Source: Porticoccaceae bacterium UBA4026
Lineage (GTDB): Bacteria; Pseudomonadota; Gammaproteobacteria; Pseudomonadales; Porticoccaceae
DNA: 55,632 nucleotides
Assembly: GCA_002382445.1 (NCBI GenBank)
Contig: DGAQ01000061.1
Coordinates: 1-55,632, forward strand
Direction of reading: 5' to 3'
Part shown: piece by piece, positions 1 through 8,524 of the stretch
Layout: every line of letters begins with the position of its first letter
Position numbering within the stretch: the first letter of the stretch is position 1
The notes under the pieces: generated by a model
Told to the model about the DNA's origin: nothing
Seen by the model: only the letters and a program-made list of their open reading frames with translations
Databases searched by the model: none
Position numbers and translations under genes: made by a program

Positions 1-24
1 AAGCGGCCCGTAGGCCGCTTTTTC
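1..24. terminator. Bidirectional intrinsic terminator beyond sucD
   Basis: An 8-bp perfect GC-rich stem (AAGCGGCC/GGCCGCTT) with a CGTA loop is followed on the plus strand by five T. On the minus strand it lies just past the sucD stop and would end the TCA operon. The minus-strand U-tract, if any, lies outside the window. The plus-strand T-run suggests it also serves a convergent gene to the left. Confidence 0.75.
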
Positions 25-50
25 TTTAACTGCTTAACTACTAAACAACC

Positions 51-923
51 TTACCAGCCAGTAATTTCTTTCAGGCCATTGCCAATCTCAGCAAGACTGC
101 GGACTGTTTTAACGCCGGCATCTTCTAGGGCTGCAAACTTCTCATCTGCTGTGCCTTTACCACCAGAAACAATAGCACCAGCATGGCCCATACGCTTACC
201 TGCTGGGGCTGTTACACCAGCAATATAGGAAACAACAGGCTTGGTGACATTCGCTTTAATGTAAGCCGCGGCTTCTTCTTCTGCGGTACCGCCAATTTCA
301 CCGATCATGACAATGGCTTCAGTGGCTGGGTCTTTTTCAAACAAGGCCAGTATATCGATGAAGCTTGAACCAGGAATGGGATCTCCACCAATACCAACAC
401 AGGTAGACTGACCAAACCCACAATCGGTAGTCTGCTTGACTGCTTCGTAGGTCAGTGTACCGGAACGAGAGACTATACCTACCTTGCCAGGCAAATGGAT
501 ATGGCCTGGCATAATGCCAATTTTGCACTCACCAGGAGTGATAACGCCAGGGCAGTTTGGCCCAATGAGAGTAACGCCCAGATTATCGCAAACGACTTTA
601 CAGTCGAGCATATCCAGAGTCGGGATACCTTCGGTAATACAAACGATAAGCTTGAGGCCTGAATAAGCGGCTTCAAGAATAGAGTCTTTACAGAACGGTG
701 CTGGTACGTAGATAACTGAGGCTTCTGCACCAGTCTCTGCAACAGCTTCGGCTACTGTGTTAAATACCGGTAGTCCAAGATGGGTTGTGCCGCCCTTACC
801 GGGAGTTACACCACCAACCATTTTTGTACCGTACTCAATCGCCTGTTCTGAGTGAAAGGTGCCCTGCCCGCCCGTAAAACCCTGACAGATAACTTTGGTG
901 TCACTGTTAATTAAGATAGACAT
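51..923 (-). CDS. sucD: Succinyl-CoA ligase (ADP-forming), alpha subunit
   Basis: SucD carries the CoA-binding Rossmann domain and the phosphohistidine of succinyl-CoA synthetase, which converts succinyl-CoA to succinate with substrate-level phosphorylation in the cytoplasm. The 290-residue length is that of the family. The CoA-binding motif SRSGTLTYE is near residue 150, and the active-site His is about residue 247 in KRMGHAGAI. It is the last gene of the minus-strand sdh-suc operon, two bases after the sucC stop and preceded by a GGGGGTAA ribosome site. Nothing about it is unusual. Confidence 0.98.
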   Translation of the reverse strand: MSILINSDTKVICQGFTGGQGTFHSEQAIEYGTKMVGGVTPGKGGTTHLGLPVFNTVAEAVAETGAEASVIYVPAPFCKDSILEAAYSGLKLIVCITEGIPTLDMLDCKVVCDNLGVTLIGPNCPGVITPGECKIGIMPGHIHLPGKVGIVSRSGTLTYEAVKQTTDCGFGQSTCVGIGGDPIPGSSFIDILALFEKDPATEAIVMIGEIGGTAEEEAAAYIKANVTKPVVSYIAGVTAPAGKRMGHAGAIVSGGKGTADEKFAALEDAGVKTVRSLAEIGNGLKEITGW

Positions 924-925
924 GT

Positions 926-2092
926 TTAGTTACCCCCTGCGGCTTTAACAACCTGTTGTGCTGCGTCGGTAAGACTTGTGGCAGCAATGATAGCAAGACC
1001 GGATTCGGCCAATTTTTTAGTTCCCAGCTCTGCGTTGTTACCTTCTAAGCGCACAACCACCGGAATAGTTACTCCCACCTCTTCAACGGCGCCAATAACG
1101 CCCTCGGCAATGAGATCACAGCGAACAATACCGCCAAAGATATTGATCAGTACGGCTTTAACATTGGTGTCTGAAAGAATAATTTTGAACGCTTCAACCA
1201 CGCGCTCTTTAGTCGCACCGCCCCCAACATCAAGGAAATTAGCCGGTGAGCCACCGTGGAGGTTAACAATGTCCATAGTACCCATAGCAAGACCGGCACC
1301 GTTGACCATGCAACCAATGTCGCCATCCAGGGCCACATAGTTAAGGTCCCAGGCAGAGGCATGAGCTTCGCGAGCATCTTCCTGCGAGGGATCATGCATT
1401 TCTTTGATCTGTGGCTGACGATACATGGCGTTGCTGTCGACAATAATCTTGGCATCTAAACAGTGCAGATTGCCTTCGTTAGTAATCACTAGCGGGTTCA
1501 CCTCCAACAACTCAAGGTCCTTTTCTTTAAATAACTTAGCTAAACCCATGAAGATGCTGACAAACTGGCTAATTTGAACACCCTTAAGACCCAGCTTAAA
1601 AGCTAGATCACGACCCTGGTAAGGCTGAGCGCCGGTTACCGGATCGATAACAGCTTTAAGGATTTTCTCAGGAGTCTCTTCGGCTACTTTTTCAATCTCA
1701 ACACCACCTTCGGTAGAGGCCATAAAAATGATGCGGCGTGTTCCACGATCAACCACTGCACCAAGATACAGTTCTTGGTCAATGTCGGTGCAGGTTTCAA
1801 CCAAAATACGACTTACCGGCTGACCTTTGGCATCGGTTTGATAGGTCACTAGATTTTTACCCAACCACTGACGGGAAAATGCTTCGATTTCAGCTTTAGA
1901 GCTAACTAGCTTTACGCCGCCAGCTTTACCGCGACCGCCAGCATGGACCTGAGCTTTAACCACCCAACGGCTGCCACCGATAACGTCTGCAGCGGCGATG
2001 GCTTCCTGAACTGTTTGCGCGGCAATGCCCTTCGACACTGGCAGTCCGTACTCGGCAAACAGCTGCTTACCTTGATATTCGTGCAGGTTCAT
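926..2092 (-). CDS. sucC: Succinyl-CoA ligase (ADP-forming), beta subunit
   Basis: SucC is the nucleotide- and succinate-binding ATP-grasp partner of SucD. The protein has 388 residues, the normal length. It starts MNLHEYQGKQLFAEYG, has the ATP-grasp stretch VVKAQVHAGGRGKAGGV near residue 45, and a C-terminal ligase domain with VLINIFGGIVRCDLIA. Transcription arrives from lpd across an 84-base gap that contains a perfect hairpin. sucC and sucD are separated by two bases and are presumably translationally coupled. Confidence 0.98.
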   Translation of the reverse strand: MNLHEYQGKQLFAEYGLPVSKGIAAQTVQEAIAAADVIGGSRWVVKAQVHAGGRGKAGGVKLVSSKAEIEAFSRQWLGKNLVTYQTDAKGQPVSRILVETCTDIDQELYLGAVVDRGTRRIIFMASTEGGVEIEKVAEETPEKILKAVIDPVTGAQPYQGRDLAFKLGLKGVQISQFVSIFMGLAKLFKEKDLELLEVNPLVITNEGNLHCLDAKIIVDSNAMYRQPQIKEMHDPSQEDAREAHASAWDLNYVALDGDIGCMVNGAGLAMGTMDIVNLHGGSPANFLDVGGGATKERVVEAFKIILSDTNVKAVLINIFGGIVRCDLIAEGVIGAVEEVGVTIPVVVRLEGNNAELGTKKLAESGLAIIAATSLTDAAQQVVKAAGGN

Positions 2093-2131
2093 ACTTCGAT
2101 TCCTGTTAATGTTTAGGTTGTTTTGTACTCT

Positions 2132-2152
2132 AGGCTATTAAATAAATAGCCT
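2132..2152 (-). promoter_or_regulatory. Intercistronic hairpin between lpd and sucC
   Basis: The sequence AGGCTATT, a 5-base loop and AATAGCCT form an 8-bp perfect stem in the otherwise AT-rich lpd-sucC gap. On the transcribed (minus) strand no U-tract follows, so it is not a standard terminator. It could be a processing or stability element that tunes sucCD relative to upstream genes. The function is inferred. Confidence 0.4.
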
Positions 2153-2176
2153 GAAGAACAAAAGGTTAATTTGTTT

Positions 2177-3616
2177 CTAGCGTCGCTTGCGATTTGCGAT
2201 GTGAATTGCGGCTCCATTCACCGCCAAAGCCGCCTCATGGACCGCCTCAGAAAGGGTTGGATGGCCAAATACGGTCATACCTAAGTCCTCCGCACTGGAA
2301 CCAAACTCCATTGCTATAGCGACTTGCTGTGTTAAATCAGAAGCACTTGGCCCTACAATGTGGCAGCCCAGTATGCGATCAGTGTCAGCATGAGCAATTA
2401 TTTTAACCATGCCGTCAGTGTCATTTGCCGCTAACGCTCTACCGCTTGCTGCAAATGGGAATGTACCGACGTTATAGGGCTCGCCCGCGGCCTTAACCTG
2501 CTCTTCGGTTTGACCCACAGAAGCGACCTCAGGGTGAGTATAAATTACGTTAGGCACAATATCGTAGTTCATTTGGGCCTTGTGGCCGGCAATGCGCTCT
2601 GCCACCATAATGCCCTCTTCAGACCCTTTGTGGGCCAACATAGGACCGCGTACCAAGTCTCCAACAGCATAGACGCCAGGCGCATTCGTCGCACAAAACT
2701 CGTTGACATAAACTGAGCCACGCTCATCTAAATCTACGCCACTGTCTGGCGCCAGAAGCCCTTGAGTAAACGCCCGACGGCCTACACAGACTATCAGCTT
2801 ATCGAAACTTTCTTTTAGCTCTTCACCAGCCGTGGTCTTATAAGTCACTTCAACTTCGCGACCTTTAATTTCAGTACCAGTAACCCGAGCACCCAATCGA
2901 ATATCTAAACCCTGTTTGGTAAAGATTTTTTTAGACTCTTTCGCAATTGCTTTGTCCATGATAGCCAAAAAGTCGTCAAGCGCTTCTAGCAATACCACTT
3001 TAGAGCCAAGCCGACTCCAAACAGAGCCTAACTCTAACCCGATAACACCCGCACCAATCACGCCTAAACGTTTTGGCACTTCACCAATTTCCAGAGCACC
3101 CGTAGAATCAAGAATTAAATCGTTATCAACCGGCGCAACCGGGATGGCGATGGGCAGTGAGCCCGAGGCCAGAATAACGTTTTCCGCATCTATTACAGAC
3201 ACAACACCATTATTATCAGTCAGCTCGACTTTTTTACCAGAAAGAAGCTTACCCATGCCATAAAGCGCAGTGACACCATTAGCTTTAAACAGTCCGGCAA
3301 TACCGCCAGTGAGTTGCTTAACAATTTTGTCTTTTCGGTCAAGCATGGCCGCGATATCCATCTCCACGCCCTTAGTACTGATACCATGAACCGCTAAGCC
3401 TTCTGTCGCTTCATGATACTTGTAAGAACTGTCGAGTAATGCCTTCGATGGAATACAGCCAACATTGAGGCAGGTACCACCAAGGACGCCGCTCCCTTCG
3501 TTGTTTTTCCACTTCTCAATACAGGCCACTTTTAGTCCGAGTTGCGCGGCGCGAATCGCGCCAACGTAACCCGCGGGGCCACTGCCAATTACAACAACAT
3601 CATACTTATCAGACAT
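2177..3616 (-). CDS. lpd: Dihydrolipoyl dehydrogenase (E3)
   Basis: E3 reoxidises dihydrolipoamide of the 2-oxoglutarate dehydrogenase complex with NAD+ and may be shared with other 2-oxoacid dehydrogenases. The protein has 479 residues. The FAD motif VVIGSGPAGYVGA is at about residues 8-20. The redox disulfide is GGTCLNVGC (Cys49/Cys54). The NAD fold has GAGVIGLELG, and the C-terminal catalytic pair is His452/Glu457 in HPTLSE. Its position between sucB and sucC matches the Pseudomonas-type layout rather than that of E. coli, where lpd lies elsewhere. Confidence 0.97.
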   Translation of the reverse strand: MSDKYDVVVIGSGPAGYVGAIRAAQLGLKVACIEKWKNNEGSGVLGGTCLNVGCIPSKALLDSSYKYHEATEGLAVHGISTKGVEMDIAAMLDRKDKIVKQLTGGIAGLFKANGVTALYGMGKLLSGKKVELTDNNGVVSVIDAENVILASGSLPIAIPVAPVDNDLILDSTGALEIGEVPKRLGVIGAGVIGLELGSVWSRLGSKVVLLEALDDFLAIMDKAIAKESKKIFTKQGLDIRLGARVTGTEIKGREVEVTYKTTAGEELKESFDKLIVCVGRRAFTQGLLAPDSGVDLDERGSVYVNEFCATNAPGVYAVGDLVRGPMLAHKGSEEGIMVAERIAGHKAQMNYDIVPNVIYTHPEVASVGQTEEQVKAAGEPYNVGTFPFAASGRALAANDTDGMVKIIAHADTDRILGCHIVGPSASDLTQQVAIAMEFGSSAEDLGMTVFGHPTLSEAVHEAALAVNGAAIHIANRKRR

Positions 3617-3646
3617 CTATATACCTATATATCAATTATTTACAGA

Positions 3647-4840
3647 TTAAATCTCAAGTAAAATCTTAGCTGGATCTTCAATCAATTGTTTAATCACCAC
3701 TAAGAACTGCACCGCTTCCTTTCCATCGATCAAGCGGTGGTCATAGGACAGCGCCAAATACATCATAGGACGAATAACGACCTCTCCATTAACCGCCATT
3801 GGCCGCTCTTGAATCTTGTGCATACCCAAAATAGCCGCCTGAGGTGCATTAAGAATCGGCGTTGAAAGCAACGAACCATAGACCCCTCCATTGGTAATAG
3901 TAAAGGTGCCACCGGTCATTTCATCGATGGTTAGTTTGCCGTCACGCGCCTTGCCTGCATAGGCGCTGATAGTATTCTCAATAGTAGCAATGCTCATGTT
4001 CTCAGCACTTCTTAGGACTGGCACAACCAGGCCCCGCTCTGTTGAAACGGCGACGCCAATATCTTGGTATCCGTGATAAACAATATCGGAGCCATCAATA
4101 GAAGAATTAACCAATGGAAAGCGCTTAAGTGCTTCTACAGCGGCTTTGACGAACAAGCCCATAAAGCCCAATCGAGTGCCATTGTGCATCTTAGTAAACT
4201 CATCCTGGTACTGTTTACGCAGGCTCATCATAGCTGACATGTCGACTTCGTTAAATGTAGACAATGAAGCGGTCGTCTGAGTTACATCCAAAAGACGCTC
4301 TGCGATACGCGCACGCATGCGAGTCATAGGCACACGACGCTCAACTCTTTCTCCCTCTTGCATCGTGGGCTCTATGGTTGCTGGCGCTTTTACCGCCGGA
4401 GCAGAAGCAGCCACTACAGCAGGAGTGAAATTGACCACATCTTCTTTAGTAATACGCCCGCCTTTACCCGTGCCGGAAATTTGAGAGAGATCAATATCAC
4501 GCTCATCAGCCAACTTTTTAGCGGCAGGGTTTACTAAAGCATCACCCACTTGCTGGTCAGGCTCTGAGGCCGTCGTCACTTTTACAGGAGATGCAGTGGT
4601 CCCAACTTCTTCAATACGAGCCAAAATTTCGTTACTAAGGACGATATCTCCCTCGGCTTTAAGCACCTCGACCAGGGTGCCAGAAGCTGGCGCAACAACC
4701 TCAAGGACAACTTTATCAGTCTCAATATCGACAATAAGTTCGTCACGTTCAACCCTGTCACCAGGTTGTTTATGCCAAGTTGCCAGAGTTCCCTCTTGCA
4801 CGGATTCGGGGTAAGTCGGTGCCTTAATTTCTGTGGCCAT
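3647..4840 (-). CDS. sucB: Dihydrolipoyllysine succinyltransferase (E2 of OGDH)
   Basis: This is the E2 core that transfers the succinyl group from lipoate to CoA. The protein has 397 residues. Domain order is an N-terminal lipoyl domain with the lipoylated Lys43 in DIETDKVVLEV, a flexible Ala/Pro/Val-rich linker, a peripheral-subunit-binding domain near residues 105-140 (NPAAKKLADERDIDL), a second Ala-rich linker, and a catalytic domain ending in SYDHRLIDG (His368, Asp372). There is a single lipoyl domain. It follows sucA after 15 bases. Confidence 0.97.
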   Translation of the reverse strand: MATEIKAPTYPESVQEGTLATWHKQPGDRVERDELIVDIETDKVVLEVVAPASGTLVEVLKAEGDIVLSNEILARIEEVGTTASPVKVTTASEPDQQVGDALVNPAAKKLADERDIDLSQISGTGKGGRITKEDVVNFTPAVVAASAPAVKAPATIEPTMQEGERVERRVPMTRMRARIAERLLDVTQTTASLSTFNEVDMSAMMSLRKQYQDEFTKMHNGTRLGFMGLFVKAAVEALKRFPLVNSSIDGSDIVYHGYQDIGVAVSTERGLVVPVLRSAENMSIATIENTISAYAGKARDGKLTIDEMTGGTFTITNGGVYGSLLSTPILNAPQAAILGMHKIQERPMAVNGEVVIRPMMYLALSYDHRLIDGKEAVQFLVVIKQLIEDPAKILLEI

Positions 4841-4855
4841 TAATCTATTCCTAGT

Positions 4856-7693
4856 TTAAGCGTCTAAGGTCAGCGCTTCATCAATAAATTTTCTCTGTTC
4901 CTCAAGATGAACAGACATGTATCCACTCGCAGGAGCGGCTGAGCCGATTCGACCCGCGTAGGTTAGATCCAGCTTTGGATCTAACCTTTGCAATGCATTA
5001 CGTATATGATGCTGACTACTATACCAAGCACCCTGATTCATTGGCTCTTCCTGACACCAAACTGCACTTTCCAAACCCCTATACGGAGCCAAAACCTCAT
5101 CTAACTCCAGATCTGGGAAGGGGTATAGCTGCTCAAGACGAACCAGTGCGATATCAGTAATACCTCGTTCCTCACGCTCTTCAAGAAGATGATAATAGAC
5201 CTTACCTGAACAAAGAACCACGCGCTTTGCCTCGGCGGATCCAACAGTGCTATCAGCAATCACATTGAAAAATTCGCCTTGGGCCAACTCTTCAAGGGTT
5301 GAAGTTGCTAATTTATGCCGCAAGATCCATTTCGGACTCATTACGATCAGAGGCCGTCGCATTGGACGGATAGCTTGACGTCGCAGTAAATGGAAAATCT
5401 GTGCTGGCGTTGTTGGATTACAAATTTGCATGTTATGTTCAGCAGAAAGTTGCAAGAACCGCTCTAGCCTGGCCGAAGAGTGTTCAGGACCCTGCCCTTC
5501 AAAGCCATGAGGCAACAGCATGGTCAGGCCGCACAATCTGCCCCATTTGTGCTCACCACTGGCAATAAATTGATCAATCACAACCTGAGCGCCGTTAGCA
5601 AAGTCACCAAACTGGGCTTCCCAAATAATTAAGCCGGCGGGTGCCGTTGTCGCATACCCATATTCAAAGGCCAGCACGGCTTCCTCTGAAAGAACTGAGT
5701 CATAAATATCAAAGCGCGGCTGATCATCCGACAAGTTTGCCAGGGGTAAATAAGCCTCGCCATCCTTCTGATTGAAAACCACCGCATGACGATGAGAGAA
5801 GGTGCCGCGGCGTATATCTTGACCAGTAAATCGGATTGGATAGCCTTCATGAAGCAGCGTGCCGTAAGCCAGAAGCTCGGCCATACCCCAATTTAGAGGC
5901 AGAGCCCCTCCTATCATTTTGCGCCGGTCGTCATAAATTTTGGCCACCTGTCGCTGAACTTGAATCCCATCAGGAATCGTCGTTATTTTAGTTCCGATAT
6001 ATTGCAGCTCTTTTAGAGCAATAGACGTGGTGGCTGGCGTTCGCCAATCATGATCCAAATAAGGTAACCAATTTACAAACAAACTGGTATCTGGCTCTCG
6101 CACTAAGTTGTGTACAACGAACTCACCCTTATCTAGGCTTGCCCGATACACATTAGTCATTTCATTGGCTTGGTCTTGCTTAAGAACACCCTCAGACACA
6201 AGTTTTTGCGCGTAAAGTGTTCTAGTGGTGGAATGCTTACGAATAGTTTCATACATCAAAGGCTGAGTGGACGAGGGTTCATCCGTCTCATTGTGTCCGC
6301 GGCGACGATAACAAACCAAGTCAATAACCACGTCTTTACCAAACTCATACCGATAGTCTGTAGCCAGCATCGCGGCAAACATCACCGCATCAGGATTGTC
6401 GCCGTTAACATGCAATATAGGCGCGCCGACCATCTTGGCAATATCGGTGCAGTACTCTGTTGATCGGGCATCATCTTGGCGACTGGTAGTAAAACCAACC
6501 TGATTATTGATCACAATGTGGATGGTGCCGCCGGTTTTATAGGCTCGGGTTTGAGATAGCTGAAAAGTCTCCATCACCACCCCTTGCCCTGCAAACGCCG
6601 CGTCACCATGCATCAAAATAGGCACAACCTTCTGGCCGGTAGAGTCATTGCGGCGATCTTGACGTGCACGGCCTGAGCCGACAACGACTGGACAAGAGAT
6701 TTCCAAGTGCGACGGATTAAAGCCCAACGCCATGTGGACTTCGCCACCAGGTGTCATCACGTTCGATGAAAAACCTTGATGGTACTTTACGTCACCCGAG
6801 GTATTGACCAACCGTTTGCCTTCAAATTCTTCAAACATTTCCGCTGGATTTTTTCCTAGAATATTAACAAGAACATTCAGTCTGCCACGATGGGCCATCG
6901 CCATCACAATCTCTTTGGCGCCATATTCTCCGGAACGCCGAACCAAACAATCAAGCAAAGGAATCAGGCTCTCGCCACCCTCCAAGCCAAATCGCTTAGT
7001 ACCGGGATACTTCGAATCGAGATGTTTCTCCAATCCTTCTGCTGCGGTCAGCCTATTAAGGACATCAATGCGCGCGCCGTCGCCATAAGTTGGTTTGGAA
7101 CGAACACTCTCAAAACGTTGCGCCAACCACTGCTTTTCGGCAAAAGAAGTGATGTGCATAAATTCGGGACCTAAGTCACCGCAGTAAGTTTCTTCAAGGG
7201 CACCTATAATCTCGCGCAAGGTGGCTTCTTGTTTACCTATATAAAGGGGGCTTGTTTGAAATGTCGTATCAAGATCCGCTTGGGTTAAGCCATGAAAATG
7301 TAACTCAAGATCAGCCACGGTCTCACGAATCATTATGCCTAAGGGATCTAACTTAGCTTTTTGATGTCCACGAAAACGATAAGAGCTGATTAACTGGACA
7401 ACCTTAACCTGTTTGCGTTCATGCGCCAAATACATTCCACCAGACCCTGGGGCGGGGGTAGGTCTCGCCTGACGTCGGCCAAGTAACTCGAAATGCTGAA
7501 TAATCGTATCGTGAGATATATCAGGTGCTATTGAACCGTTAGTGCGAGGTAGAGAGTCAAAAAAACCGCTCCACTCCTCTGATACTGCATTTGGGTCATG
7601 CAAGTAGGTTTCGTAAAGCCCCTCAATATAGGCGGCATTTCCACCCGAATAGTGGGAGGAGCTAAGAAATCGCTCCATTGGGCCCTGGGGCAT
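4856..7693 (-). CDS. sucA: 2-oxoglutarate dehydrogenase E1 component
   Basis: This is the thiamine-diphosphate-dependent decarboxylase of the 2-oxoglutarate dehydrogenase complex. The 945-residue length is normal. The N-terminal helical segment begins MPQGPMERFLSSSHYSGGN, and FRGHQKAKLDPLG follows near residue 110. The ThDP-binding region holds HGDAAFAGQGVVMET and INNQVGFTT, and the C-terminal transketolase-like region has LLPHGFEGQGPEHSSARLE. It lies about 100 bases downstream of sdhB with no terminator between, so sdh and suc genes are probably one transcript. Confidence 0.98.
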   Translation of the reverse strand: MPQGPMERFLSSSHYSGGNAAYIEGLYETYLHDPNAVSEEWSGFFDSLPRTNGSIAPDISHDTIIQHFELLGRRQARPTPAPGSGGMYLAHERKQVKVVQLISSYRFRGHQKAKLDPLGIMIRETVADLELHFHGLTQADLDTTFQTSPLYIGKQEATLREIIGALEETYCGDLGPEFMHITSFAEKQWLAQRFESVRSKPTYGDGARIDVLNRLTAAEGLEKHLDSKYPGTKRFGLEGGESLIPLLDCLVRRSGEYGAKEIVMAMAHRGRLNVLVNILGKNPAEMFEEFEGKRLVNTSGDVKYHQGFSSNVMTPGGEVHMALGFNPSHLEISCPVVVGSGRARQDRRNDSTGQKVVPILMHGDAAFAGQGVVMETFQLSQTRAYKTGGTIHIVINNQVGFTTSRQDDARSTEYCTDIAKMVGAPILHVNGDNPDAVMFAAMLATDYRYEFGKDVVIDLVCYRRRGHNETDEPSSTQPLMYETIRKHSTTRTLYAQKLVSEGVLKQDQANEMTNVYRASLDKGEFVVHNLVREPDTSLFVNWLPYLDHDWRTPATTSIALKELQYIGTKITTIPDGIQVQRQVAKIYDDRRKMIGGALPLNWGMAELLAYGTLLHEGYPIRFTGQDIRRGTFSHRHAVVFNQKDGEAYLPLANLSDDQPRFDIYDSVLSEEAVLAFEYGYATTAPAGLIIWEAQFGDFANGAQVVIDQFIASGEHKWGRLCGLTMLLPHGFEGQGPEHSSARLERFLQLSAEHNMQICNPTTPAQIFHLLRRQAIRPMRRPLIVMSPKWILRHKLATSTLEELAQGEFFNVIADSTVGSAEAKRVVLCSGKVYYHLLEEREERGITDIALVRLEQLYPFPDLELDEVLAPYRGLESAVWCQEEPMNQGAWYSSQHHIRNALQRLDPKLDLTYAGRIGSAAPASGYMSVHLEEQRKFIDEALTLDA

Positions 7694-7795
7694 TTATGAT
7701 ATGTCCTTTTGACTACAAATTTTACCGACATTTTAAAGGGCTAAGCCTCCAATCGCCAGTAAAATCTGCAATACTTTCACTGAATAGGTGGTGCC

Positions 7796-8500
7796 TTAAG
7801 TGGCACTACGGATCAACATATTTCGAATATGACCGATCGCTTTTGTAGGATTCAATCCTTTTGGACACACTTGCACGCAATTCATGATGCCATGACAACG
7901 AAAAACACTGAACGGATCATCTAATCTAGCTAAACGCTCTTCTGTTGCTGTGTCCCTGCTGTCGGCTAGAAACCGATAGGCTTGCAATAAACCTGCAGGC
8001 CCTATGAATTTATCTGGATTCCACCAAAAAGATGGGCAGGCAGTTGAACAACAAGCGCACAGTATGCACTCGTAGAGACCATCTAATTTCGATCGCTCCT
8101 CGGGACTTTGCAACCGCTCAATAGTTGGCGCAGGCGAATTATTGATCATGTAAGGTTGTATTTTCTCGTACTGAGCATAGAACTGACTCATATCGATGAC
8201 TAAATCACGAATCACCGGCAACCCGGGAAGAGGACGTATCACCAGTTTATTTCCTTTTACCGCCTCAGACAAAGGGGTGATGCAGGCCAACCCATTCTTA
8301 CCTGAAATATTTACCCCGTCGGAACCACAGACACCCTCTCGACAGGAACGCCTAAATACAAGGGTAGGATCTTTGATCTTAAGTTTCTCAAGAACGTCCA
8401 AGACCATGATGTCTTTACCCTCAGTGTCGAACTGAAAATCCTCCATGTAAGGCTCGTCATCGACTTCTGGGTTGTAGCGATAGATACTTACATTCAACAT
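7796..8500 (-). CDS. sdhB: Succinate dehydrogenase iron-sulfur subunit
   Basis: SdhB passes electrons from the SdhA flavin to ubiquinone through three Fe-S clusters. In 234 residues all ligands are visible: [2Fe-2S] Cys53, Cys58, Asp61 and Cys73, with Asp as fourth ligand as in E. coli; then the ferredoxin-like groups around Cys145-Cys155 and Cys202-Cys212 (CHGIMNCVQVCPKG) for the [4Fe-4S] and [3Fe-4S] clusters. It follows sdhA after 24 bases. Confidence 0.98.
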   Translation of the reverse strand: MLNVSIYRYNPEVDDEPYMEDFQFDTEGKDIMVLDVLEKLKIKDPTLVFRRSCREGVCGSDGVNISGKNGLACITPLSEAVKGNKLVIRPLPGLPVIRDLVIDMSQFYAQYEKIQPYMINNSPAPTIERLQSPEERSKLDGLYECILCACCSTACPSFWWNPDKFIGPAGLLQAYRFLADSRDTATEERLARLDDPFSVFRCHGIMNCVQVCPKGLNPTKAIGHIRNMLIRSAT

Positions 8501-8524
8501 AAATTTGGCTTCTCTGGCAATATA

